Positions 14,122-20,584 of a DNA stretch of 21,365 bases are shown piece after piece. The stretch covers positions 1 through 21,365 of the IMG/VR virus record IMGVR_UViG_3300042332_001946; one strand, given 5' to 3'. The notes under the pieces are model-generated. The model was not told the DNA's origin. It saw only the letters and a list, made by a program, of their open reading frames with translations, and searched no databases. Every line of letters starts with the position of its first letter. Position 1 is the first letter of the stretch. The translations under genes were made by a program, and so were the position numbers. This DNA is from a virus.

Positions 14122-15489
14122 ATGGAATATGAATTAGAAATAAACTCTGAAAACGAGCAAGCTCGAAAGACTAAGGTCTCTTATAGAACCTCTCGTCATA
14201 AGATCTTTCCTAACAAAGGAAAACAAGATTCTCTGAGCAATTTTATTTTTGAATATAAAGATTTAGTTTCTAAGCTAGTAGATCATGTTTGGTCAGTAGG
14301 ATATGCTGACTACCATCCTTCTAAAGGATCTTTTGAGGCACCAAAGTTCTTTGATAGTACTTTTTTAGAAACATTTAAAACTTCTTTAGGAGGAATGTTG
14401 AGACAAACAGCAGGTCTTCAAGCTCTTGCTATTTTAAAATCTGCTACTACAAAACACTCTAAAAGAGTTTATCAATTGAAAAAACTTCAAAAGAAACAGA
14501 GCAAAGGAGAAGCTTCTTCAAAGGAACAAAAGAGCATAAAGATCCTCCAAAGCAAAGTTAACAAGAATTCCCTCGTTAAGCCTTCTCTTCCTAACGACTT
14601 TAAAATAACCATTTCAAGACCAGACGTTATCAAGGTCTTTAAACAGAACAAGGAAGGATCTAATTTTTCTTTTGATGAGTTCATAAGACTTTCATTAGCA
14701 GGAAATCATGGAACACTAGCAGTTCCTTTAAATCACCACAAGCATTCTAAGAAACTTTTAAAGAAATGTGCTAAAAGAAAGATATCTGCTATAACGCTTT
14801 TAAATGACAAAGAAGTGGATTTGATCTGGGAAATTGAAGTAAAAGAAAAGACTGAAGGAGAAGTAGTTGGATGTGATCAAGGAGTCACTACTTGTTTGAG
14901 CATGTCTGATGGACAGACTACTCCGAAGAACAAACACGGAAAAGACCTTTCAGACATTCAAAAGACCCTTTCGAGAAGAAAGCCAGATTCCAAAGGATAC
15001 AAAAGAGCACAAGCTGAACGAAAGAACTACGTAAATTGGTGCTTGAATGAGCTTAACTTCAGCAACGTAAAAGAAGTTCGCTTAGAAAAGATTTTTCAAA
15101 TAAGAAAAGGAAAAAACACCTCTTCGTATTTGAAGAGATGGAAATACACTCTGATAAAAGAGAAGCTAGAAAGACTCGGCGAGACAGAAGGTTTCTGTGT
15201 AACTGAAGTTCCTAACAAGTTTCGTTCTCAGAGGTGTAATCAGTGCGGTTATGTTAACAAGAAGAATAGAAAAGGAAAGACATTCCTCTGTAAAAAGTGC
15301 TCTTATAGTGCTGATGCAGATATGAATGCTGCTGCCAATCTAAGACTCTGCCTCTGCGAGGTCCCGTTATGGGTGTTTGATCGACAAATCAACAGGACAG
15401 GATTTTTCTGGACTGAAGATGCAGTGATCATGGAGGAGCAAGTAATCCCTCCAAACAGCAAAAGCTTAGATAAAATTAAACATTTATGA
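14122..15489 (+). CDS. Divergent TnpB-like nuclease (OrfB, zinc ribbon)
   Basis: 455 residues. The C-terminal half has the TnpB/RuvC order: VVGCDQGVTT with Asp252, VKEVRLEKI with Glu322, the zinc ribbon RCNQCG...FLCKKC (Cys372/375 and 390/393), and YSADADMNAAANL with Asp400. The N-terminal 240 residues are Lys-rich and unlike the first TnpB. The fold should bind a guide RNA and cut DNA, and all catalytic residues are present. There is no TnpA. The 45-residue tail after the RuvC III motif (PLWVFDRQINRTGFFW...) is unusual for TnpB. It stands alone on the plus strand against the surrounding minus-strand blocks, flanked by a structured leader and a long structured gap, which suggests a mobile or domesticated unit. 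Confidence 0.85.
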   Translation: MEYELEINSENEQARKTKVSYRTSRHKIFPNKGKQDSLSNFIFEYKDLVSKLVDHVWSVGYADYHPSKGSFEAPKFFDSTFLETFKTSLGGMLRQTAGLQALAILKSATTKHSKRVYQLKKLQKKQSKGEASSKEQKSIKILQSKVNKNSLVKPSLPNDFKITISRPDVIKVFKQNKEGSNFSFDEFIRLSLAGNHGTLAVPLNHHKHSKKLLKKCAKRKISAITLLNDKEVDLIWEIEVKEKTEGEVVGCDQGVTTCLSMSDGQTTPKNKHGKDLSDIQKTLSRRKPDSKGYKRAQAERKNYVNWCLNELNFSNVKEVRLEKIFQIRKGKNTSSYLKRWKYTLIKEKLERLGETEGFCVTEVPNKFRSQRCNQCGYVNKKNRKGKTFLCKKCSYSADADMNAAANLRLCLCEVPLWVFDRQINRTGFFWTEDAVIMEEQVIPPNSKSLDKIKHL

Positions 15490-15506
15490 TAATTTTATAT
15501 GTTAAA

Positions 15507-15865
15507 AGCGATTATATATAATTCTTATAAGTTATAAGAAGCAATTAATAATAATCTCCTCAATTCAGATCGAAGGAGGGAGGTCCCCCATTGCTGGGAA
15601 AACCTTCCTCCTGTATTTTACTCCTTCAAACGAGTCTCAGTCGGGTTAACAAACTTCAGATAGTCTTTCTCTATCAAGCTCCCTCGGTTGTCCTGTAAGA
15701 GCATTTTGTTTGAGTGGTCCTAGCTTTCGCTAGACAACGGTCACGCAATAGCGCACTTCGAGATGTGTTTTTAATTTATGAATCGCTGATCCTTGTTGTT
15801 TATCTCACTACTGAGACCCGCTATAACGCTTTGGCTAGGGCTAACAGACGATGAAAGAAACGTCG
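15507..15865 (+). ncRNA. Candidate structured RNA downstream of the second tnpB
   Basis: This lies in the 417-base gap 15490-15906, which has no ORF of note. It is GC-richer than its surroundings (about 44% by hand count over 15541-15840, against roughly a third in genes). Helices seen: 15574-15584 with 15602-15612 (11 bp, one wobble), with CCCA/TGGG inside; GTCTCAGT 15634-15641 with ACTGAGAC 15810-15817 (8 bp, long range), continued by AACAA 15648-15652 with TTGTT 15793-15797; GATAG/CTATC 15659/15671; GTTGT 15687 with ACAAC 15734; CTAGC/GCTAG 15720/15729; GACG/CGTC 15847/15861; AGCGATT 15507 with AATCGCT 15781. It could be a long omega RNA of the TnpB, or an unrelated phage RNA. The class was not recognised. 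Confidence 0.55.
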
Positions 15866-15893
15866 AACAGTTATTGTAAAAGTCAACCAATTT

Positions 15894-15901
15894 GATAAAT
15901 A
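15894..15901 (+). promoter_or_regulatory. T4-type late promoter-like element
   Basis: GATAAATA, followed by CT, differs from the T4 late consensus TATAAATA at one base. It faces the two tagged small genes. A start about 6 bases downstream would fall almost on the ATG at 15907, so the mRNA would be leaderless or the element may not be used. The gp55-like factor in this window would be its reader. Confidence 0.35.
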
Positions 15902-15906
15902 CTTTC

Positions 15907-16140
15907 ATGGAATTTCAAAAAATAGTCGAAGAGCTTCTACAGGAAGACATGACAGCTGGAGGAGAAGGTTCTTCTTTTGGTCCGGGAGTTGTTAATACTG
16001 CCGATCAATTTAGCAGTGACTCTTATGCTCCAGGAGATGCTCGCACCCCTTCGAGTATTTTTGGAGGAGCTGTTCTTGCAAGAGGTGGTCTGAAAAAAAT
16101 CAAAAAGAGAAAATTAAAAAAGAAATCTCGTAAAAAGTAA
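15907..16140 (+). CDS. Small basic protein with capsid-targeting-like N-terminus
   Basis: 77 residues from the ATG at 15907; the frame opens at a TTG at 15892, but the ATG matches the next gene's start. MEFQKIVEELLQE is an amphipathic helix ending in an LQE tripeptide, which fits the (L/I)xE cut site of T4-type prohead protease gp21. T4 internal head proteins carry a similar short capsid-targeting tag removed by gp21. The middle is Gly/Ser-rich with SYAPGDART, and the last 17 residues (GLKKIKKRKLKKKSRKK) are strongly basic, suited to DNA binding. An internal head protein packed with the DNA is a reasonable inference. One base separates it from the next gene. Confidence 0.75.
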   Translation: MEFQKIVEELLQEDMTAGGEGSSFGPGVVNTADQFSSDSYAPGDARTPSSIFGGAVLARGGLKKIKKRKLKKKSRKK

Positions 16141-16170
16141 TATGGAATTTCAAAAAATAGTCGAAGAGCT
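15907..16170 (+). repeat. 29-base direct repeat at two gene starts
   Basis: Positions 15907-15935 and 16142-16170 are identical and encode the same first nine residues (MEFQKIVEE) with no silent change, then the sequences diverge. The copies are 235 bases apart. This implies a recent duplication, gene conversion, or selection on the nucleotide sequence at the start. Confidence 0.9.
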
Positions 16171-16504
16171 GTTAGATGAAAATGTTGCTCTAGGAAAAGA
16201 TGACAAGAAGAAGGGAATTATTGCAGTAAATTTTACAACAAAAACAGGTCTGTATGCTTCTGCACAAACCGGAACTTCTGCTGGTGTGCTTGCTCCTCAA
16301 TTTCAAACTGCTTCTAGCGGAGGTTCGAAGAGCTCTGGTGAACAATCTAATATCGGAGCGGAAGAGGATACATCAGCAACAAGAAAGTCAAATTATCGAA
16401 AGAATTCTTCCAGAGGTTGTAGAGGCAGCACAAAAAATAATTCAAAGGGAAGTAAAAGAACGATTGTCAAATATAAACCAGTAGATTTTGGAGGCAAATT
16501 GTAA
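16142..16504 (+). CDS. Second tagged small protein, possible internal head protein
   Basis: 120 residues. It starts with the same MEFQKIVEELL as the gene before it, followed by DE, so an LDE tripeptide ends the tag at residue 13, again matching the gp21-type site. The rest is low-complexity, Ser/Gly/Thr-rich (TASSGGSKSSGEQSN), then basic (RKSNYRKNSSRGCRGSTKNN). There are no recognisable domains. The shared tag, late-promoter-like element upstream and basic tail suggest co-packaging into the head. Its stop overlaps the next ATG by one base (TAATG). Confidence 0.75.
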   Translation: MEFQKIVEELLDENVALGKDDKKKGIIAVNFTTKTGLYASAQTGTSAGVLAPQFQTASSGGSKSSGEQSNIGAEEDTSATRKSNYRKNSSRGCRGSTKNNSKGSKRTIVKYKPVDFGGKL

Positions 16505-16926
16505 TGGAAGCAGATTTAGGACATTGGGTGCTTTCTGAGGGTCTAGAATATGATCCGGAAGCTTTTGGCATGATATACTTGATTACAAACAAAGTAACAA
16601 ACAAAAAGTATATTGGGAAAAAGCAGTGCGTTTCCAAAGTCAAAAGACCACCATTGAAAGGAAAGACAAGAAAACGCATAACAATGAAAGAAAGCGATTG
16701 GAGGACCTATACTGGCTCATCAAACGAGCTGAATGCTGACATTGTAAAGTATGGAAAAGAAAACTTTTCTTTTGAAATCTTAGAATGGGGTGGATCAAAG
16801 TGGGAGCTTGCTTATGCTGAAGCAAAAAAGCAAATAGAATGTTCGGTATTGTTCGACGATAGTTTCTATAACGGCATGCTGAATCTTCGAATCGGAAAGG
16901 CTCCTAAGACATTACGTAAATCATAG
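16504..16926 (+). CDS. GIY-YIG-like endonuclease family protein
   Basis: 140 residues. GMIYLITN at 22-29 and KKYIGKK at 34-40 are the two halves of the GIY-YIG motif. ESDWRTYTGSS at 63-73 and a conserved Glu near 106 (YAEAKKQ) with YN at 122-123 (FYNGML) complete the family's acidic and Asn positions. The expected Arg of the active site could be in RPPLKGKTRKR. GIY-YIG proteins include homing endonucleases and repair nucleases. Phages carry many small stand-alone members whose role is often unknown. It starts at the stop of the tagged gene (one-base overlap), so it is co-expressed with it. It may be a free-standing homing endonuclease or a late-expressed accessory. Confidence 0.65.
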   Translation: MEADLGHWVLSEGLEYDPEAFGMIYLITNKVTNKKYIGKKQCVSKVKRPPLKGKTRKRITMKESDWRTYTGSSNELNADIVKYGKENFSFEILEWGGSKWELAYAEAKKQIECSVLFDDSFYNGMLNLRIGKAPKTLRKS

Positions 16927-16961
16927 TGCTTTTTTGAATATTTTGTGCTATCATATTCCAC

Positions 16962-17378
16962 ATGAGAACAAAAACCTTTCCGAAAGCTAGAGTTTGTGTT
17001 ATTGATATCTATCCTTCGTTCGAAGAAGGTCTAAAAAAGGCTATAAAATTCTCTCAAGAGCACAACATAATGCTCAATAGTGCTGATGGCAGAAAGCTTA
17101 TTGTTAGTTATTGCATCAAAGCAATAGAAAATGATTATACTCAAACCCCCAGTCCTTTTCCAAAAGTTCTCTGTATGGCTTCAGAGCCAGTTAATAAAAA
17201 GATTCAAACATTCATTGATAACTATTTTAAAAGTATCATGAAATATGTTCCAATGCCCTATTGTGGAGCTATAAAGCTTGAGTCTCCAGATTTAGAAAGT
17301 GCTGCTGAAAATAGTTTGAAACAACAGAAGACTCAAAGAAAGTTTCAGAAGCTTAGCACCAGACTAAAGTTAAAATAA
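16962..17378 (+). CDS. Unknown small protein
   Basis: 138 residues, 35 bases after the GIY-YIG gene and ending one base before the convergent gene at 17380. I see no known domain. RVCVIDIYPSFEEGLKKAIKF looks like a beta-alpha unit and the C-terminus is basic (LKQQKTQRKFQKLSTRLKLK). No ribosome site is clear upstream (TATCATATTCCAC). No membrane segment. Confidence 0.7.
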   Translation: MRTKTFPKARVCVIDIYPSFEEGLKKAIKFSQEHNIMLNSADGRKLIVSYCIKAIENDYTQTPSPFPKVLCMASEPVNKKIQTFIDNYFKSIMKYVPMPYCGAIKLESPDLESAAENSLKQQKTQRKFQKLSTRLKLK

Positions 17379-17402
17379 TCTAATTTTTAAAAGTTATTTT
17401 AA
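17370..17402. terminator. AT-rich hairpin between convergent genes
   Basis: TTAAAATAA (17370-17378) and TTATTTTAA (17394-17402) form a 9-bp perfect AT-only stem around a 15-base loop, between the ends of the plus and minus operons. The position suits a bidirectional terminator, but the stem is weak and lacks GC pairs. Confidence 0.3.
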
Positions 17403-17982
17403 ACAGTCTGTCTCTCGAAGCAACAAAAGCAGCAAAAGTGGGAATGTCTTGATTGACGTTTCTCCAAAAATTTTCGAACGTCTCAACATCATAAGGAACT
17501 TCTTTCTTCAAACTTCCTTCAAGAACTGTTACCGTGTGTCCGAGTGCTTTTGCTTGCTCAAGAAGTTTTTTCCAAAAGTTTTTACCGAACTTATTTGCAG
17601 ACTTGTCTGAAATTATTGATGAAAAATAATTTGGCAACCCCTCCAAATAAAAACTTCTTAATAAACCTCTGTTACTTTCTGACTTTCTTTGCCAAACTCC
17701 TAAGCAAAAATTATTCTGTTTCTTAGAAATAATTTCTGTTGCTCCTTGAATAAGGTCATCCTTAATAAGAAAAAATGACACGTTATCTTCATCGAAGCTA
17801 TCTGTTCTCTTAAAAACTTTATAGCCTTTGAAAGATGCTAATTCTTCGCAGCTCGGAAGTAGCAATTGCAATCTGTCTTTATTGAAAGAATCGTCATTCA
17901 TTTCACCATGAAACACACCATCCTCATAGTAATCAGGACTTTCTGTGAAGAAAGACAAATTTATGTTAGTGTGTTTAGACAC
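17380..17982 (-). CDS. Unknown protein, possibly acetyltransferase-like
   Basis: 200 residues from a GTG at 17982; the first in-frame ATG comes 28 codons later. GVWQRKSESNRGLLRSFYLEGL followed by SSIISDKSANKFGKNFWKKLLEQAKALGH resembles a block (ISD...G..FWKKL) I have seen in phage proteins annotated as N-acetyltransferase-like. No GNAT Q-x-x-G-x-G motif is present, so the fold is unproven. It lies 11 bases after the P-loop kinase gene and is the last gene of the minus-strand QueE operon. Confidence 0.7.
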   Translation of the reverse strand: MSKHTNINLSFFTESPDYYEDGVFHGEMNDDSFNKDRLQLLLPSCEELASFKGYKVFKRTDSFDEDNVSFFLIKDDLIQGATEIISKKQNNFCLGVWQRKSESNRGLLRSFYLEGLPNYFSSIISDKSANKFGKNFWKKLLEQAKALGHTVTVLEGSLKKEVPYDVETFENFWRNVNQDIPTFAAFVASRDRLFKITFKN

Positions 17983-17993
17983 AAGACTGCTTG

Positions 17994-18638
17994 TTAGATC
18001 TCAGCAGAAGCAATTAGAGAACCGTCTTCTTCAGCAAAACCACGTCCGTCGTCTTTGAGATAAAGCTTAATTTGTGGAAGACGAAGGTCTGGAGGTCCGT
18101 CTAAACGGATTACTGCAGGAGAGTCTTCTTTAGGAAAAAAGGCTCCTGTATTCTTTTCATAAGACAAAACCATTGCATTATAAATGTTATCAATCTCTTC
18201 TCGATAAACTTCATCAATTTCTCTACCTTCTCTTGGAGTAATTGGAATTTCTTTGCGAACAGGAAGATAAAAAATTACATCAATGTGCTTCATTGCAAAT
18301 GCGGCAATTGTTTTGCAATCCATGATAAAGTTTTCATCAAATCCTGGAGTTTCTTTTCTATAGTGCCACAAAGAATAAGCAATATTGTCAATTGGACATC
18401 TATCAAAAATTACGAACTTGTCTTCAGAAGTAGAAGCAATTTGAACTTCATCAACAAGAGCATCAAGAATAGCTCTCTGAGATTCAGCACTTGCTTCTTT
18501 ATTGAGTTTAATATTTTTCTCTTTGATAATGTCTCTATAAGTCTTTTCTGGCTTTTTGTACATTGGCCATTGTTTGAGAAATTGTTCAATGAGTGTAGAT
18601 TTTCCACTCGCTTGGCATCCCGAAATAGCTATACGCAT
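17994..18638 (-). CDS. P-loop nucleotide-kinase-like ATPase (AAA_28/NadR-like)
   Basis: 214 residues. GCQASGKST at 7-15 is a Walker A loop of the kinase type. VIFDRCPIDNIAYSLW carries the DR-type base or lid site, and PREGREIDEVYREEIDNIYNAM is a lid-like helical block common in NadR-like, AAA_28 and nucleoside/nucleotide kinase proteins. It probably phosphorylates a (deoxy)nucleoside or nucleotide, and the exact substrate is not clear. An AAAGGA ribosome site lies within the 3' end of the homing-endonuclease gene. Its neighbours are a mobile nuclease and QueE, so a link to nucleotide or modified-base supply is possible but inferred. Confidence 0.75.
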   Translation of the reverse strand: MRIAISGCQASGKSTLIEQFLKQWPMYKKPEKTYRDIIKEKNIKLNKEASAESQRAILDALVDEVQIASTSEDKFVIFDRCPIDNIAYSLWHYRKETPGFDENFIMDCKTIAAFAMKHIDVIFYLPVRKEIPITPREGREIDEVYREEIDNIYNAMVLSYEKNTGAFFPKEDSPAVIRLDGPPDLRLPQIKLYLKDDGRGFAEEDGSLIASAEI

Positions 18639-18640
18639 AA

Positions 18641-19720
18641 TTATTTTTTTCCTTTTGTTGCAAATATTACGTCTCCGGTTTGTTCAAGATTATATATTTC
18701 AAATTTTGAAAGTATACGAAAATCTTTTTCTGTATAAATTTTATATTGTTTATTCATTTGATTTGCAAAAATTATTGCTGCTTCTTTTTTATTTAGATTG
18801 TTTCCGAAATTTAACAACCTGCTAGGTTTGACTTCTATTATTTCAGTTTCGGTAATAAAATCCGGAAAGTAATTTCTGTTTCTGTTTTCTGTCGAAAGGT
18901 AGGGTATTTTGTGTTTTGTCTGCTCACCAGATTCCCATTTGATGTTGTTGGCGTTCAAATAATTTACTATAAAAGATAATTCCATAACGGACCTAAAAAA
19001 TGTTCCTTTGTAATGACCCTTCCAACCCCTACCGGAAAATTCAGCTGCCGGCTTGCCAAATTGAGGATTGTCTTTACCGTATCTCGGTTTTCTCACAACG
19101 TTCTTCTGTGTTACGGAAAACTTTTTATATAATTCTTCAGCTTTTTCGTTTCCGAACAATTGTACGTAATTTTTACCTTTTTTATATTTGTTGAATTCTA
19201 TTATTTGCTTATATGAATCTGGATTACTTTTCATGCGTTCTGAGGCATTCTGTTTAAATTTTTTTGCCTTTTCTTCTCCATATAATTGCTCAAACGTTTT
19301 TCCTGCAGTGGATTTGTTTCTTTCGGTTGTGATTCTACTGTGTATGCAGTGGTGACACTCATAAGCACGACCAGCTGGCTTGCTTAGCATGTATTTTTTG
19401 TGACTATAATAGTCCGTATTTACGATTTTGTTACAAACAGAACACCTTACATCAATTCTTTGCATGGTAACTAATAAACCTTTTTTATTTCTTTTTAGTA
19501 CGGTTAATATTTCTGGACCAGCATATTCTATGGTGGCTGGTAATTCACTCTTGCAATTGCGACATGTCCACTCGACGAAAACATTTTCAGCTGTTTTTAT
19601 TAAATCACTATAATTTCCGCGTTGATGGGTCTTACAAATGTTGCACTCCAAAATTATTTTTTGCCACTTGAGAATTTCACCATTTGAATCTACTTTTAAT
19701 TTTGATACGAGCATAAGCAT
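18641..19720 (-). CDS. Homing-endonuclease-like protein, zinc fingers plus PD-(D/E)XK
   Basis: 359 residues from ATG 19720; the frame extends to a TTG at 19762 inside the palindrome. Two CxxC...CxxC pairs lie at 26/29-53/56 and 93/96-122/125. Two repeats of the NUMOD type follow (TFEQLYGEEKAKKF and NYVQLFGNEKAEEL), then GKDNPQFGKP, a NUMOD3-like block. The C-terminus has Glu247 (MELSF), Asp287 (YFPDF) and Glu296-Val-Lys298 (IIEVKP), the PD-(D/E)XK core. Such zinc-finger/NUMOD/PD-(D/E)XK proteins are free-standing phage homing endonucleases. It is inserted between QueE and the kinase gene with only 2 bases to the kinase ATG. Confidence 0.75.
   Translation of the reverse strand: MLMLVSKLKVDSNGEILKWQKIILECNICKTHQRGNYSDLIKTAENVFVEWTCRNCKSELPATIEYAGPEILTVLKRNKKGLLVTMQRIDVRCSVCNKIVNTDYYSHKKYMLSKPAGRAYECHHCIHSRITTERNKSTAGKTFEQLYGEEKAKKFKQNASERMKSNPDSYKQIIEFNKYKKGKNYVQLFGNEKAEELYKKFSVTQKNVVRKPRYGKDNPQFGKPAAEFSGRGWKGHYKGTFFRSVMELSFIVNYLNANNIKWESGEQTKHKIPYLSTENRNRNYFPDFITETEIIEVKPSRLLNFGNNLNKKEAAIIFANQMNKQYKIYTEKDFRILSKFEIYNLEQTGDVIFATKGKK
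18650..18656 (-). promoter_or_regulatory. Ribosome-binding site of the kinase-like gene
   Basis: AAAAGGA, read on the minus strand, lies 11 bases before the ATG at 18638 and inside the last codons of the upstream endonuclease gene. It is the clearest Shine-Dalgarno-like site in the window and supports the chosen start. Confidence 0.6.
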
Positions 19721-19729
19721 ACTTAAACG

Positions 19730-19774
19730 GAAACACGAAATTTGCAACACCAAAAATTGCAAATTTCGTGTTTC
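19730..19774 (-). repeat. 18-bp perfect palindrome before the endonuclease gene
   Basis: Arms 19730-19747 and 19757-19774 are perfectly complementary (18 bp) around a 9-base spacer. It lies between the QueE stop and the ATG of the endonuclease gene, and the alternative TTG start at 19762 is within it. As RNA it would be a very stable hairpin 9 bases before the ATG. It may terminate or attenuate read-through or hide the endonuclease start, as early-transcript hairpins do for I-TevI in T4. It could also mark a recombination or insertion site. No T-run follows it on the minus strand. Confidence 0.85.
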
Positions 19775-19800
19775 TGAACAAATTGCTTTTTTTTAGCTCA

Positions 19801-20568
19801 TTATACTTTTAAGGCCATGTTCCAGATTAACAGATGCAGTCTTGGACTAAAGTTGACATGCATGGCTTTTGCATATTCTGCAACAGCAGGAGCTCTTTCA
19901 ATATGCTCTTGTCTAGAACCACAACAAGGCATGAACCAAATTCTGTTCAGAGGAACATTAATGCCGTGTTCATCATTAACATACTTCCTCCAAATTTCTT
20001 CGATGTCTCTATCAGAAGTAATAACAAACTTGAAACCTGAATTGTGCTCTCTATGCCATTTGAGAACTTCTGGCTTATAAGTCTTTTCCTCTGGATCTCC
20101 GTTAGTAGAAAGTTTTGGTGAAGTCGTAAAGGTAGCCTTGAATTCTGTTACCCAGCGCTCGTCTGGTTGTAGAGTAGCATTAGTCTCAAAATCAATCCGA
20201 GGAAGGAAGTTATAGCGACTCACAAACGCTTCTGTAAAGCGAAGCATGGCTTTTTCTTGAATGAAAACCTCTCCTCCTGTGTATTTGAAGATTGCACGAT
20301 TCTTGAGCTTCTCGATAAAGTTTTGCTCTTCCATTAGCTTGAAGATTTCTGCAAAAGTCATTTTGTTTTTAACAGACCAAGAAATGAAAGAGTCACAACC
20401 ATGAGGACTTGCAGGAGAAGCAAAACTAGGACAACGGAGATTGCACATAGAGAGCCTCATGAAGATTGAAGGCTGGCCCACGAATTCGCCTTCCCCCTCG
20501 ATCGTACTGAACAAAAAATCTGAGCTAATAAACAAACTTTCTTTTTCTATATCAATATTATTATTCAT
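19801..20568 (-). CDS. queE: 7-carboxy-7-deazaguanine synthase QueE-like radical SAM enzyme
   Basis: 255 residues from ATG 20568; a longer frame at 20634 would overlap the upstream gene by 50 bases. STIEGEGEFVGQPSIFMRLSMCNLRC holds the substrate region and first two cysteines (42, 46). The third (Cys58, GCDSF) comes after an 11-residue insertion instead of two residues. Phage QueE proteins commonly have such an extended loop. TGGE at 97-100 and ETNA at 128-131 are the usual later motifs. PRLHLLIWNMALKV at the end matches phage QueE. It converts 6-carboxy-tetrahydropterin to CDG, the base precursor of preQ0 and related modified deazaguanines. Confidence 0.88.
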   Translation of the reverse strand: MNNNIDIEKESLFISSDFLFSTIEGEGEFVGQPSIFMRLSMCNLRCPSFASPASPHGCDSFISWSVKNKMTFAEIFKLMEEQNFIEKLKNRAIFKYTGGEVFIQEKAMLRFTEAFVSRYNFLPRIDFETNATLQPDERWVTEFKATFTTSPKLSTNGDPEEKTYKPEVLKWHREHNSGFKFVITSDRDIEEIWRKYVNDEHGINVPLNRIWFMPCCGSRQEHIERAPAVAEYAKAMHVNFSPRLHLLIWNMALKV

Positions 20569-20584
20569 GTGGTTAAATTTTAGC

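Noticed and set aside
15522-15540. TTCTTAT/ATAAGAA hairpin as a terminator of the second tnpB
   Set aside because: The stem is 7 bp of mostly AT with no T-run after it, so it does not look like an intrinsic terminator; it may belong to the structured region.
15541-15865. tRNA or tmRNA in the structured gap
   Set aside because: No GGTTCGAATCC-type T-arm and no acceptor stem with CCA-like end could be matched in either strand.
15490-15906. Group I or group II intron in the structured gap
   Set aside because: I could not find the group I P7/R/S core or a group II domain V hairpin, and there is no split gene around the region to be spliced.
18285-18737. 150-residue plus-strand open frame opposite the kinase and endonuclease
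   Set aside because: It is antisense to two supported genes, has no motif and no ribosome site.
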